From Cyanobacteria bacterium UBA2855 (GTDB lineage Bacteria; Cyanobacteriota; Vampirovibrionia; Gastranaerophilales; Gastranaerophilaceae), in the NCBI GenBank assembly GCA_002350725.1, contig DEFJ01000002.1, forward strand, positions 74,124 through 138,123: 64,000 nucleotides of DNA. Direction: 5' to 3'. The translations under genes and the position numbers were made by a program. This document shows positions 53,435 to 63,790 of the stretch, piece after piece (the first letter of the stretch is position 1; each line of letters begins with the position of its first letter). A model generated the notes under the pieces. The model had not been told where the DNA came from. It saw only the letters and a program-made list of their open reading frames with translations, and searched no databases.

Positions 53435-53779
53435 CAATTGTGAATTTTTATTGCAAAATCTGTTGGCATATTCTTGAATTTTACATTATATTAAAAAAAC
53501 AATCATAAAAATTTTTCAAATTATACATATTACCCATGTAATAATCTAAAACATGTGTTAGTATATAAATATAAAGTGTTCGTTGTACCCTTAAAAGGTA
53601 AATACCGAACCCCGTAAAAATATCGGTATATAAGCGATACACAGTTAATAATCAGTAGAAGGTAAATACAATTTGTAACAATTGATTAACATATAAGAAG
53701 TAAAAAGGCAATAATTTTCACAAGAAAATCTTTATAGATATGTAGGTGTGAAAGTTATAATAGTGTCGGAGGAAAACAA
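53435..53779 (+). promoter_or_regulatory. 345-bp upstream region of the HEAT-repeat gene
   Basis: There is no ORF. TTGGCA (53463-53468) with TTATAT (53486-53491) at 17 bp is a possible promoter, which would give a leader of over 250 nt. The leader contains an 11-bp direct repeat AAGGTAAATAC (53595-53605 and 53659-53669) and a 7-bp hairpin ATACCGA/TCGGTAT (53602-53629). A strong ribosome site (CGGAGGA) ends it. A long leader with repeats suggests post-transcriptional control, but no known riboswitch is recognised. Confidence 0.4.
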
Positions 53780-54637
53780 ATGACAATTAGTGTGAACAGT
53801 AAGAAAAAACAAGTTAAGAAATCTTTTGATGAATTATTAACGGATTTAAGAACCAGTAATTCTGAAAAAGTTCGTTATAACGCAGCAAGAGTCCTTGGAG
53901 AAATGGGTGACTCAAAAGCTGTTGAACCATTAATTGATGTTTTGAAACATGACAAAAACGGTTCTGTTCGTTTATATGCAGCTCGTGCATTAGGTGAACT
54001 AGGAGATTCAAAAGCTACTATGCATTTGATTGAATCTTTAAGAGAAGACAGAAACGTTGACGTAAGAGTTCGTGCAGCACGTGCATTAGGTCGTTTAGGC
54101 GGTGCAATTGTTGTTGAACCTTTAGTAGAAGCTTTAAATGATGAAAACCCTCAGGTTTGTATAACCGCAACTGATGCTTTAATCGAAATCGGTGATGTTG
54201 CAACTGATGCTTTAATCGAATCTTTAGACCACGAAAAAGTTAACGTAAGATGCGATGCAACCCGAGCTTTAGGCGAAATCGGCAATAAAAAAGCAGTTGA
54301 TAAAGTTATCAGTATGTTGTATGACGAATGGGTTAACGTTAGAATTTATGCAGTTACTTCATTAGGCAAATTAAATGATACAAAAGCTGTTCCTGCATTG
54401 ATTGACGTTATGAAAAATCGCGAAGAAAACGAATTGGTAAGAGCCGGTGCTGCTGCAGCTTTAGGTGTTTTACGTGACCAAAGAGCATTGCTACCGCTTA
54501 GAGAGTTGATTATGGAAGCTGAAGAACTTGGTGAATTAGAAGATACAGCTTTGAAATCATTTAAGAAAATTATGGCAGCAAATTGGCAATCAATTCCAGG
54601 TGCTACGGCACAAAGAAAACCTGTTGCAACATTCTAA
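53780..54637 (+). CDS. HEAT-repeat (phycobilisome-lyase-like) protein
   Basis: The 285-residue protein is made of about seven HEAT repeats of the PBS-lyase (CpcE/CpcF) type, each around 31 residues with patterns such as VRYNAARVLGEMGDSKAVEP, VRLYAARALGELGDSKA and VRCDATRALGEIGNKKAV. In Cyanobacteria related proteins attach or remove phycobilins; in non-photosynthetic relatives the fold is used for protein binding. No chromophore enzymes are in the window, so a scaffold role is likely. CGGAGGA precedes the ATG. Strong ribosome site and repeat codons suggest high expression. Confidence 0.9.
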   Translation: MTISVNSKKKQVKKSFDELLTDLRTSNSEKVRYNAARVLGEMGDSKAVEPLIDVLKHDKNGSVRLYAARALGELGDSKATMHLIESLREDRNVDVRVRAARALGRLGGAIVVEPLVEALNDENPQVCITATDALIEIGDVATDALIESLDHEKVNVRCDATRALGEIGNKKAVDKVISMLYDEWVNVRIYAVTSLGKLNDTKAVPALIDVMKNREENELVRAGAAAALGVLRDQRALLPLRELIMEAEELGELEDTALKSFKKIMAANWQSIPGATAQRKPVATF

Positions 54638-54671
54638 TTGCAGTAACGGAAAAACTTTTACACTTATTTAA

Positions 54672-54703
54672 AAAGAACCGCTCTTATCAGGCGGTTCTTT
54701 TTT
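54672..54703 (+). terminator. Terminator of the HEAT-repeat gene
   Basis: AAAGAACCGC (54672-54681) pairs over 10 bp with GCGGTTCTTT (54691-54700), then a T-run. Confidence 0.92.
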
Positions 54704-54790
54704 GCGCACTAAATAAAACGTCAATTGATTTTTAATAATGTTTATCATACAATTCAACAATGTTAAGTATTTTATAAGGGAGTATTTGTA

Positions 54791-55102
54791 ATGGCAGAAG
54801 ATTGCATTTTTTGTAAAATTATAGGCGGAGAATTTAACACAGAATTTGTTTATGAAAACGAGCATCTGGTTGTTTTTAAAGATATTCACCCGAAAGCACC
54901 TATTCATTTACTGGTAGTACCTAAATTGCATGTCGAATCATTAAATGAGCTTGATGATAAAAATTTGTTAGGAGAATTAATGTTAGGTGTAAAAGAAGTT
55001 ACAAAAAAAATCGGGCTTAAATCATACAGAACAGTTATAAACACAGGAAAAGAAGCCGGACAGGAGGTTTTTCACCTACACATACACGTACTTGGAAAAT
55101 AA
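54791..55102 (+). CDS. HIT family (HinT-like) nucleotide hydrolase
   Basis: The 103-residue protein begins with the HinT-type CIFCKIIGGEF and has the histidine triad HLHIHVLG at the end. These enzymes split nucleoside phosphoramidates and acyl-adenylates. It stops one residue after the triad motif, so it lacks the roughly 10-residue tail (GGRPLGWPPG in many members) that shapes the active site. AAGGGAG precedes the ATG. speE follows after 51 nt with its own ribosome site. Confidence 0.92.
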   Translation: MAEDCIFCKIIGGEFNTEFVYENEHLVVFKDIHPKAPIHLLVVPKLHVESLNELDDKNLLGELMLGVKEVTKKIGLKSYRTVINTGKEAGQEVFHLHIHVLGK

Positions 55103-55153
55103 ATATTCATGATAAAATAGGATTATCTAGAATTAAGGGAGAAATTAATAAAA

Positions 55154-56005
55154 ATGAAAAACGGAATAGAAAATGGTTATTACCACGAAATTACCCCATC
55201 AGGATTTGGAATTGCTATAAAAGCCGGAAAAGTTTTATTTTCAAAGCAATCGGAATTTCAAAAAGTGGAAGTTTTTGAAACAGAAAGTTCGTTAGGAAGA
55301 GTCTTAACTCTTGATGATTTAATGATGACAACAGAAGGGGATGAATATCATTACCATGAAATGATTGCACATATCCCGATGTTGAACCATAAAAATCCTG
55401 AAACTGTTCTGGTTATAGGTGGCGGCGACGGAGGAACAATTCGAGAAGTCTTGAAACATAAAACTGTTAAAAAAGTTGTTTTATGTGAAATAGACGGAAT
55501 GGTAATTGAAGCGTGCAAGCAATTTTTACCAACAATAGCTTGCGAGTTGGATAACCCTAAGGTTGAAATTCTTGTACAAGATGCAATTGAATATATAAAA
55601 GATAAAAAGAACGAATTTGATATCGTATTAATAGATTCAACCGATCCTATGGGACCCGGAGAAGGATTGTTTACTGATGAATTTTATACAAACGTAAAAA
55701 ATTCTCTAAAAGACGGCGGAATAATGGTTGCACAATCAGAATCACCTTTTGCACAATCTGATGCTGTTAAGAAAATGTATGTTCAATTGAACAAAGTTTT
55801 CCCAATATGTGCAACATACACATCAAACATTCCGACATATCCGGGCGGATATTGGGCTTGGGCATTTTGCTCTAAGGACGTAAAGCCTCTTTCATATATT
55901 GATGAAGCGAGATGCACGGAAATCACAAAAACTTGTAAAATATATAACAAAGATTACCACATGGCACGATTTGCTTTGCCTAATTATTTGAAAGAATTGT
56001 TATAA
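55154..56005 (+). CDS. speE: Polyamine aminopropyltransferase (spermidine synthase)
   Basis: SpeE transfers aminopropyl from decarboxylated SAM to putrescine. Motifs are YHYHEMIAHIP, the SAM-binding VIGGGDGGTIREVLKH, IDSTDPMGPGEGLF and TYPGGYWAW. At 283 residues it is normal. GGGAGA lies 11 nt before the ATG. The rseP gene begins 18 nt downstream, so HIT-speE-rseP may be one transcript. speD (SAM decarboxylase) is not in the window. Confidence 0.95.
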   Translation: MKNGIENGYYHEITPSGFGIAIKAGKVLFSKQSEFQKVEVFETESSLGRVLTLDDLMMTTEGDEYHYHEMIAHIPMLNHKNPETVLVIGGGDGGTIREVLKHKTVKKVVLCEIDGMVIEACKQFLPTIACELDNPKVEILVQDAIEYIKDKKNEFDIVLIDSTDPMGPGEGLFTDEFYTNVKNSLKDGGIMVAQSESPFAQSDAVKKMYVQLNKVFPICATYTSNIPTYPGGYWAWAFCSKDVKPLSYIDEARCTEITKTCKIYNKDYHMARFALPNYLKELL

Positions 56006-56023
56006 AAGAGAGGATTCATATAA

Positions 56024-57502
56024 ATGTACGTATCTGTCATAATTTCAGGAATAATAATGCTACTGTTGGCGGGATTATTGGTAGCACTCCACTTATTAGG
56101 TCACGCATTCCCATCGGCAGCCTCTGCTATTGCTACGCTTGAAATGATACTTTTGATAAGTATACTTATTTTGGTTCACGAAGCCGGACACTTTTTCGCA
56201 GCAGAAATCTTCAAAATTAAAGTAGAAAAATTTGCATTTGGTTTGCCGATTGGTCCTATATTATGGAAAAAGAATTTCAGGGGTGTTGAAATATTAATTC
56301 ACGCTTTTCTATTTGGTGGATATGTGGCTTTTCCTGACGACGATAAAGATTCGGGACTACCTGCGGATTCGCCGGAAAGGTTTATGAACAGACCGGCATT
56401 TCAAAAATTTTGTGTATTTTCAGCAGGTGTTACGGCAAACGTAATCTGCGCATTTTTGTTTGTGGCACTAACTGCAATAATCTGGGGACAAATGCCGTCA
56501 GGTAAATACGAAATTTATATTAAAAATATAGTTGCACCTCAATCTGAATCCGTATGGCAATCAGGACTTGAAATAGGGGATAAAGTAATAAGTATAAATG
56601 ATTCAGATATAACTATTCCAAGTTTTATAAACAGATATGCTCAACTTCACAAAAAAAATGACGGAAAAGTAAACGAAATATCCCTTGAAACAAATTATGA
56701 CAATCTTAAAAAATCAAATCCTGCATTTACAAGAGAGGAATTAATTCCAAAAGATGTAATTATCAAACTGCCTAAAGTTGAACCTGAGCGACCAATCAGC
56801 TTAAATGAAAATGTATTGAAAGGATTTGAAAAATTCAAAGATAACAGATTAGATTTGAATGAAAATCAAAAAGCAATAAGGGATAAAATTGAGGTTGCGG
56901 GTAAAAATATATTAGTTTCAGACGGAACATATACGCTAAATGATATTGCATACGCGCTTTCTGATTCAATTGCACCGTTGAATATTATTGTTGAGCGTAA
57001 CGGAGAAAAGATAACTTTAAATCCTATTTATCCTAACACAGAAGGCAAAATAGGTATTGAATACGAAATAAAAGAAATAGTAATCCCGACAAAAGGACCT
57101 ATATCGGTTATAACCACAAGTACAAAATACTTATGGGATAAAACAGTATTATTATGTTACGGATTATACCAAATATTTGCCGGAAAAATTCCTGCAAGTG
57201 AACTCCACGGGATAATTGCCATAACAAAAGTTGGCGGAGATGTAATCAATACAAGCGGATTTTTCTCAGGCTTACTGCTAACCGCAATAATATCGCTAGA
57301 CTTAGCAATAATGAACTTTTTACCGTTACCTGCCTTAGATGGCGGACACGTAATGTTCTTAATTATCGAAAAAATCAGAGGCAAAAAGCTCAGCGAGGAG
57401 ACTATGGAAAAAATCGGTACGGTATTCTTTATGCTTCTGATTCTGCTAATGGTTTTGGTATGTTTTAACGATATCTATGCCCTGATTATGAAAAAACTAT
57501 AA
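56024..57502 (+). CDS. rseP: Site-2 protease RseP-like zinc metalloprotease
   Basis: The intramembrane protease has the zinc motif VHEAGHFFAAE (HEAGH at 52-56) in the first core span, FGLPIGPILW and the second active-site motif NFLPLPALDGGHV with its Asp. Between them are a PDZ domain around 175-220 (SVWQSGLEIGDKVISIN) and a second, degenerate one. At 492 residues it is longer than E. coli RseP, with an extra N-terminal span and an expanded periplasmic part. It probably cleaves anti-sigma factors or signal peptides. AGAGGA precedes the ATG. Confidence 0.92.
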   Translation: MYVSVIISGIIMLLLAGLLVALHLLGHAFPSAASAIATLEMILLISILILVHEAGHFFAAEIFKIKVEKFAFGLPIGPILWKKNFRGVEILIHAFLFGGYVAFPDDDKDSGLPADSPERFMNRPAFQKFCVFSAGVTANVICAFLFVALTAIIWGQMPSGKYEIYIKNIVAPQSESVWQSGLEIGDKVISINDSDITIPSFINRYAQLHKKNDGKVNEISLETNYDNLKKSNPAFTREELIPKDVIIKLPKVEPERPISLNENVLKGFEKFKDNRLDLNENQKAIRDKIEVAGKNILVSDGTYTLNDIAYALSDSIAPLNIIVERNGEKITLNPIYPNTEGKIGIEYEIKEIVIPTKGPISVITTSTKYLWDKTVLLCYGLYQIFAGKIPASELHGIIAITKVGGDVINTSGFFSGLLLTAIISLDLAIMNFLPLPALDGGHVMFLIIEKIRGKKLSEETMEKIGTVFFMLLILLMVLVCFNDIYALIMKKL

Positions 57503-57531
57503 ATATTATCTATAAAAAACTACAGCAAGAA

Positions 57532-57555
57532 AAACCGGAGAAATTTCTCCGGTTT
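57532..57555 (-). terminator. Perfect palindrome terminator of the GT2 gene
   Basis: AAACCGGAGAAA and TTTCTCCGGTTT form a perfect 24-bp palindrome. The minus-strand continuation TTTTCTTGC supplies a U-run for the convergent GT2 gene; the plus-strand side has none, so it is weaker for rseP. Confidence 0.8.
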
Positions 57556-57617
57556 GTGCTACAGTAATACAGCATAAATAAGTAATAACTAATAACACCC
57601 TGTAGCCGGCACTTACA

Positions 57618-58838
57618 TTAAGACTTACGCTTTTCTTTTGATGGAGCATTCATGAGGATGTCCATTTTAGATAGCTGATTATTTAACATATCTAACTTCT
57701 GCTCAATACGTCTTAATCTTTCCTTGTCCTCGGAAAATTTTCTTCTTATTTTAAATTTGACACCAAATAATCTTATTATTTTATGGCTATTTTGGTTTCT
57801 TATAGAAAATATTTTTTGTAATAGTGTTAATGAATTTGTAATTTTTCTGAAAAATCTATTCGGATTTTTCAATATATCTTGCAAAATTTTTAAATCGTTT
57901 TCTGGAAATAATGATTCATTAATTTCTCCTGCTTTATATGCAGCATTAAATTCTTTTCTAAATAGTTTAAAAAATTCCTTGTTAAACGGTTTTTCTACTC
58001 TATATAAATTCCATAAGTACGAACAGTATTTTCTGTACCAAAAGATATTGATAAACTTTTTGTATAATTCTTTGTTATTTTTCAAAATATCATATATGAA
58101 ATCATATTCGTATTTTAAAGCATATACTTTTTTCTTATTTTTTATTGAAGCATCAGGATTATCAATTCTGTACATATAATACGGTTTATTTACGATATAA
58201 AAACTATTAGCGTAACAAAGTGTTTGAAACCAGAATCCGGTATCTTGATAACTTGCACCTTCTGTTTCATTATGCTTAATATTATATTTTTTAATGAAAG
58301 AATTTTTATAAATTCCTGCCCACGTATGCATTTGGAAATTAAAAACATCAATATTTTCTTGTGGATTAAGTATCTTATTATAATATTTTTTATTGCAATC
58401 AATTAACCATAAATCTTTTTCTTGAATATTACAAGTTGTTTTAAATCGCCAATAATCCCCTTTTACTATCTGAACATTATTATCCTTTGCTATTTGATAT
58501 AAATCTTCGTACATGTTCGGTTCAATATAGTCATCAGGTTCTACAATCCCGATATATTCTCCTCTTGCAATATCCATGCCAACATTCATGGCCTTGCCAT
58601 ATCCGCCGTTTTCTTTGTGAATGACTTTTATTCTTGAATCCTTAGCTGCATATTCATCCAAAATAGCAGGGCAATTATCTGTTGAGCCATCGTCTACACA
58701 AATGATTTCAATATCTTTTAATGTTTGATTAATTACGCTATCAAGACATTGTCTTAAATATTTTTCAACATTATACACAGGTATTATTACACTTACTTTT
58801 ACATTGTTTTCTTCCACATTAACCATCCTAAATCTCAT
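57618..58838 (-). CDS. GT2 family glycosyltransferase
   Basis: The 406-residue protein has the GT-A core VSVIIPVYNVEKYLRQCLDS, ICVDDGSTDNC and the DXD-like EPDDYIE, a middle helical region, and a basic, Lys/Arg-rich end with a short coiled coil (RLRRIEQKLDMLNNQLSKM). The end may contact membrane lipids. The first 120 residues are close to those of the GT2 at 25979-26971. The ATG at 58838 or 58826 may be the start; neither has a good ribosome site. It is monocistronic and its product probably works on a surface glycan. Confidence 0.88.
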   Translation of the reverse strand: MRFRMVNVEENNVKVSVIIPVYNVEKYLRQCLDSVINQTLKDIEIICVDDGSTDNCPAILDEYAAKDSRIKVIHKENGGYGKAMNVGMDIARGEYIGIVEPDDYIEPNMYEDLYQIAKDNNVQIVKGDYWRFKTTCNIQEKDLWLIDCNKKYYNKILNPQENIDVFNFQMHTWAGIYKNSFIKKYNIKHNETEGASYQDTGFWFQTLCYANSFYIVNKPYYMYRIDNPDASIKNKKKVYALKYEYDFIYDILKNNKELYKKFINIFWYRKYCSYLWNLYRVEKPFNKEFFKLFRKEFNAAYKAGEINESLFPENDLKILQDILKNPNRFFRKITNSLTLLQKIFSIRNQNSHKIIRLFGVKFKIRRKFSEDKERLRRIEQKLDMLNNQLSKMDILMNAPSKEKRKS

Positions 58839-59011
58839 GACTAATATAAAAAATTACTGTATTATGCCTTAATAAATACAGTATAATTTAGTAAAAATAT
58901 AAATGCAACTGTATTTTTACAAAAATATAAAGTTACATTTTATATCTAATTATTTATTTTCACTTATAATAATGAGTATGCGGATATTTTATATTGAGGT
59001 TTGATTTTGAC

Positions 59012-59326
59012 ATGGATTACAAAAAGTTACTTGGCAAAAGGATTAAAGAGCTGCGCAAACGCAAAGGTCTTACCCAAGAAAAATTAGCCGAATTGGTAAA
59101 TCTCGAACCCGCATCAATTTGTAATATCGAAAACGGCTACAATTATCCATCATTTCAAAATCTCGAAAAAATAATTTCTATACTTAATGTTTCTTTTATT
59201 AATGTTTTTAAATTTACGCACCTGAACGAGAAAAAAGAATTGCTTACTGAAATCAACAGTATGCTTAACCTTTCCCCTGAAAAAATTCAGGACGCATACA
59301 AAGTTGTTAAAGCTTTAATTGAGTAG
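59012..59326 (+). CDS. XRE family helix-turn-helix regulator
   Basis: The 104-residue protein has a Cro/C1-type HTH at residues 5-60 (LGKRIKELRKRKGLTQEKLA, then ASICNIENGYNYPSFQNLEK) and a short helical C-terminus. The ATG at 59012 is preceded by GAGG at 11 nt; an in-frame TTG 18 nt earlier overlaps that site. It ends 1 bp before the convergent punA stop. It is probably a repressor with unknown targets; the 170-bp AT-rich region shared with the divergent GT2 gene is a natural candidate. Confidence 0.88.
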   Translation: MDYKKLLGKRIKELRKRKGLTQEKLAELVNLEPASICNIENGYNYPSFQNLEKIISILNVSFINVFKFTHLNEKKELLTEINSMLNLSPEKIQDAYKVVKALIE

Positions 59327-59327
59327 A

Positions 59328-60128
59328 TTATAAGTTTTTTATAACATTTACCACAAGTTTTTTGAATTTTTCTTTTACACGATTTGTCGTTGCTATTACC
59401 TCTTCGTGAGAAAGTTTTTCACCGCCGGTTTTACTTGCGGAATTTGAGATGCAACTTATGCCGAGAACTTTTAACCCGCAATAATTTGCAACTATAGCTT
59501 CCGGCACAGTAGACATCCCAACGGCATCTGCGCCTAACGACTTTATCATACTAATTTCAGCAGGAGTTTCGTAAGATGGTCCCGAATTTGCCCAGTAAAT
59601 ACCTTTTTTTAATTCAATCCCACATTCTTTTGCACAATTCTGGGCAATTCCTATCAAATCTTTTTTATATATCTCCGTCATATCAGGAAATCTTTCGCCA
59701 AGAGTGTCGTCGTTCTTTCCGACAAGCGGGTTTGCTCCCATAAAGTTGATGTGATCCGTAATTAGCATCAAATCACCTGCCTGCACTTTGTCGCTGACTC
59801 CGCCCGCAGCATTGGTTAAAATAAGCTTTTTAACCCCTAAATTTTTCATAACCTTGACTGGATATGTTATTTCTTGCATTGAATGTCCTTCGTAATAATG
59901 GTTTCTCCCCTGCATCATTACAACTTTTTTGCCTGAAATCTCCGCAAATACAAGACGACCTTTGTGTCCTTGCACCGTAGATTTTATGAAATTTGGGATA
60001 TCATTATAAGAAATTGCGATATCACAATATTCATCAGCTAATTCACCTAAACCCGAACCTAAAATGATACCTATTTCCGGTTCAAAATCTTTAATTTTTT
60101 CTTTTATAAATTCTATAGTATCCCTCAT
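59328..60128 (-). CDS. punA: Purine nucleoside phosphorylase (trimeric type)
   Basis: The 266-residue enzyme splits purine (deoxy)nucleosides with phosphate to base and pentose-1-phosphate, which DeoB (encoded at 21016-22191) then isomerises. Signatures are IILGSGLGEL, QGRNHYYEGHSM, LTNAAGGV, GPSYETPAEI and the substrate-selecting Asn in ISNSASKTGG, typical of guanosine/inosine-specific enzymes. AAGAGG precedes the ATG. rpoZ lies upstream on the same strand with a terminator-like hairpin between. Confidence 0.95.
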   Translation of the reverse strand: MRDTIEFIKEKIKDFEPEIGIILGSGLGELADEYCDIAISYNDIPNFIKSTVQGHKGRLVFAEISGKKVVMMQGRNHYYEGHSMQEITYPVKVMKNLGVKKLILTNAAGGVSDKVQAGDLMLITDHINFMGANPLVGKNDDTLGERFPDMTEIYKKDLIGIAQNCAKECGIELKKGIYWANSGPSYETPAEISMIKSLGADAVGMSTVPEAIVANYCGLKVLGISCISNSASKTGGEKLSHEEVIATTNRVKEKFKKLVVNVIKNL

Positions 60129-60170
60129 ATAAACCTCTTAAATTTTTAAAAAAACTTTCATTATGCAGAT

Positions 60171-60210
60171 ATAAAAAGACACAAGTCTTGAGGTTTTAAC
60201 TTGTGCCTTT
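60171..60210 (-). terminator. Terminator of rpoZ
   Basis: AAAGACACAAG (60175-60185) pairs with CTTGTGCCTTT (60200-60210) with a single A-C mismatch; the minus-strand side runs into CTTTTTAT. Confidence 0.75.
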
Positions 60211-60222
60211 GAATTTTATTTA

Positions 60223-60462
60223 TTAGCCTACGAGTCTGTTATCGTCAGCCTCGGATGCTTTTACCATAATAGCATGTTCAACAGGATTTTCTCTTGTATA
60301 GCCTGTTTCAAAATTTTCCTCGAAAACAAAGTCATCATGTGCTTTTTTTGCCTGATTTTCATCTACCAATTTCTTTGCCAACTCAGCAATTTCATATACC
60401 AATTGATATCTGTTGTCAGTGTTTTCATTCAATTCCCACGCTACTTTTATTATCTGATCCAT
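60223..60462 (-). CDS. rpoZ: RNA polymerase omega subunit
   Basis: The 79-residue protein starts MDQIIKVAWELNENTDNRYQ and contains LVYEIAELAKKLVDE and ENPVEHAIMVKASE, the omega fold that helps assemble the beta-prime subunit of RNA polymerase. The ATG at 60462 has GAGAGG 7 nt upstream; a start 15 nt earlier overlaps that site. It is alone on the minus strand, whereas in many bacteria it neighbours gmk or spoT. Confidence 0.88.
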   Translation of the reverse strand: MDQIIKVAWELNENTDNRYQLVYEIAELAKKLVDENQAKKAHDDFVFEENFETGYTRENPVEHAIMVKASEADDNRLVG

Positions 60463-60570
60463 ATGTAAACCTCTCATTTCTGTTTCTGAATAATTCTATA
60501 ATATAATACAAAATAAAAATACGCAAGTAGTGGTTTTTAAAAATGATTGTTCACATTATTTGCAAATCTA

Positions 60571-60579
60571 TGATACAAT
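60571..60579 (+). promoter_or_regulatory. Extended -10 element for a leaderless mlaD transcript
   Basis: TGaTACAAT is followed by 6 nt (ACGATT) and the ATG at 60586; TTCACA (60550-60555) at 18 bp could be the -35. No Shine-Dalgarno sequence is present. Confidence 0.55.
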
Positions 60580-60585
60580 ACGATT

Positions 60586-61278
60586 ATGAACAATAAAAGT
60601 AAAATTCATATATTCTTTTTTATTGAAATTCTTGTATGGGTACTTGTTATAGTATTGTTTGTCGGCTTAATAAGATTCAAGCATGAAAAACATCTTGAAC
60701 AGTTTAGAACATACAGGATATTTATGCAGGACGTTGACGGACTCATAGAAGGGTCTTCCGTCAGAATGATGGGTGTCCCTATCGGATATATAAAAACAAT
60801 AAATATTGTTCAAGATCAAATATATGTAAAATTTATTATTACCGATAAAAACGTAACTTTACCACCCGGTGTCATGGCAACCGTTGAATTTAACGGAATG
60901 GCAGGCTCAAAATCTTTGGAATTATATTCTCCTGATGAAGCCTCAAAAGCTTCCGGTAAGTTGATTTTAGTAACAAAAACTAACAGACTGGGTGCGGCTA
61001 TAGGTTTGTTTGATGATATGTTTGCAAAATTGGATTCGATAATTGTACGCTGCAATCACTTTTCATCAGGACTATCAGAAATTATGCCAAAATCTGATGA
61101 GCAAGTTCAAAAACCTGCACCTGATATTGATAAAACTCTTGGATTAATAAATAACATGATTGAAGAAATAAATAACAAAAGACAAAATTTTATGAATAAA
61201 GTCAAACAACCAAAACCGATTTTTAATCATAACAACGATGAAAAAACAGAGGAGGAAACATCTGATGAACAGGAATAA
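60586..61278 (+). CDS. MCE/MlaD family lipid-transport protein
   Basis: The 230-residue protein has one N-terminal membrane span (FFFIEILVWVLVIVLFVGLI) and an MCE domain (YRIFMQDVDGLIEGSSVRMM, GVPIGYIKTI, PGVMATVEFNGMAGSKSLEL). Such proteins form hexameric rings that carry lipids between membranes, again implying an outer membrane. The tail is charged and disordered. The partner ATPase and permease (MlaF/MlaE) are not adjacent. upp starts inside its last codons (14-nt overlap). No ribosome site precedes the ATG. Confidence 0.9.
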   Translation: MNNKSKIHIFFFIEILVWVLVIVLFVGLIRFKHEKHLEQFRTYRIFMQDVDGLIEGSSVRMMGVPIGYIKTINIVQDQIYVKFIITDKNVTLPPGVMATVEFNGMAGSKSLELYSPDEASKASGKLILVTKTNRLGAAIGLFDDMFAKLDSIIVRCNHFSSGLSEIMPKSDEQVQKPAPDIDKTLGLINNMIEEINNKRQNFMNKVKQPKPIFNHNNDEKTEEETSDEQE

Positions 61279-61915
61279 TGTCAGGATAATTTCAAATCCG
61301 GTTGTGTTACAAAATTTATGTACAATGAGATCAAAAGATACTGATAGCCAGGGAGTTAGAATTGCAACAAGAAAAATTACACGTTGTTTATTATATGAGG
61401 CAGCACAAAACCTTCCTCTTATCGAAAAAGATGTTACAACTCCTCTTACAACCTTCAAAGCAAAAACAATTGATGAGAATATTAATCTTATAATTTCTCC
61501 GATATTAAGAGCAGGTTTGATTTTTACTGATGAAGCAATTGATATTCTTCCTCAAGCGTGCATAAGACATATTGGAATGTATAGGGATGAAAAAACACTA
61601 AAACCAATCTGGTACTATAACAAAGTGCCAATGGAAGCAAAAAATCCTGAAAATTTTTATATATACATTACAGACCCAATGCTTGCAACAGGAAATTCCC
61701 TCTTAGAAGCAATAAAATTGTATGCAGATAAAGGTATTCCGATAAATCATATCAAATGTATTTGTATAATTGCCGCACCTGAAGGTATTGAGAATATTCA
61801 AAATCATTATCCTGAAATAGAAATAATTACGGCTGCAATAGACGATCATCTGAATGAAAACGGTTATATAGTTCCGGGAATGGGTGATGCAGGAGATAGA
61901 ATTTTTAATACATAA
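61265..61915 (+). CDS. upp: Uracil phosphoribosyltransferase
   Basis: Upp joins uracil and PRPP to make UMP. Motifs are SKDTDSQGVRIATRKI, ISPILRAGL, the PRPP loop YITDPMLATGNSLLEAI and the uracil-binding GYIVPGMGDAGDR at the end. The ATG at 61265 lies within the end of the mlaD-like gene and has AGGAGG 9 nt upstream. Together with punA and deoB it gives base salvage. A 65-bp gap separates it from atpD. Confidence 0.95.
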   Translation: MNRNNVRIISNPVVLQNLCTMRSKDTDSQGVRIATRKITRCLLYEAAQNLPLIEKDVTTPLTTFKAKTIDENINLIISPILRAGLIFTDEAIDILPQACIRHIGMYRDEKTLKPIWYYNKVPMEAKNPENFYIYITDPMLATGNSLLEAIKLYADKGIPINHIKCICIIAAPEGIENIQNHYPEIEIITAAIDDHLNENGYIVPGMGDAGDRIFNT

Positions 61916-61968
61916 ATACAAATTTCTTGCGCAAAAATTGTACTTAGTGTATTATAAATTCATAATAA

Positions 61969-63384
<1,416 letters not shown>

Positions 63385-63395
63385 GGGAATAAATC

Positions 63396-63788
63396 GTGCA
63401 TTTAAAAATCATAACGCATGAAAAAGTAGTATTTGATGAAGATGTAGAAGAAATCTACACAAAAGGCACAGCAGGAGAATTCGGCATATTGCCTCGACAT
63501 ATCCCTATTATGTCTGCGTTGGATATCGGAGTTACAAAAGTTGTACAAAATGGCAAACCTCGCTACTTTACAACAATGGGCGGAGTCTTACAGTTTAAGG
63601 ATGATGAAGCGGTAATACTTACTCCAACGGCAGAAGATGGAAAAGATATTGATGTAGCACGAGCAAAAGAAGCTTTGGCTCGTGCACAAGCAAGATTGGT
63701 AGAAAAAAATGCCGAGTTTGACGCAAAGAGAACAGAAGCGGCAATAGCAAGAGCTCTTGCAAGACTCAAGGCCAATATGAACAATTAG
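63396..63788 (+). CDS. atpC: ATP synthase F1 epsilon subunit
   Basis: The 130-residue protein has the N-terminal beta sandwich (LKIITHEKVVFDEDVEEIYT, GEFGILPRHIPIMSALDIG) and a C-terminal two-helix hairpin (ARAKEALARAQARL) that can inhibit rotation. It uses a GTG start at 63396, with AGGGG upstream, 11 nt after the atpD stop. A chromate-transporter-like gene begins 2 nt after its stop. Confidence 0.95.
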   Translation: MHLKIITHEKVVFDEDVEEIYTKGTAGEFGILPRHIPIMSALDIGVTKVVQNGKPRYFTTMGGVLQFKDDEAVILTPTAEDGKDIDVARAKEALARAQARLVEKNAEFDAKRTEAAIARALARLKANMNN

Positions 63789-63790
63789 AA

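Noticed and set aside
53435..53779. tRNA or small ORF in the leader of the HEAT gene
   Set aside because: No cloverleaf or TTCGA arm is visible and all frames are short without ribosome sites.
57618..58838. GT2 gene as a horizontally acquired island
   Set aside because: It is AT-rich like its neighbours, and a paralogue with a similar N-terminus is in the same window; no mobile element borders it.
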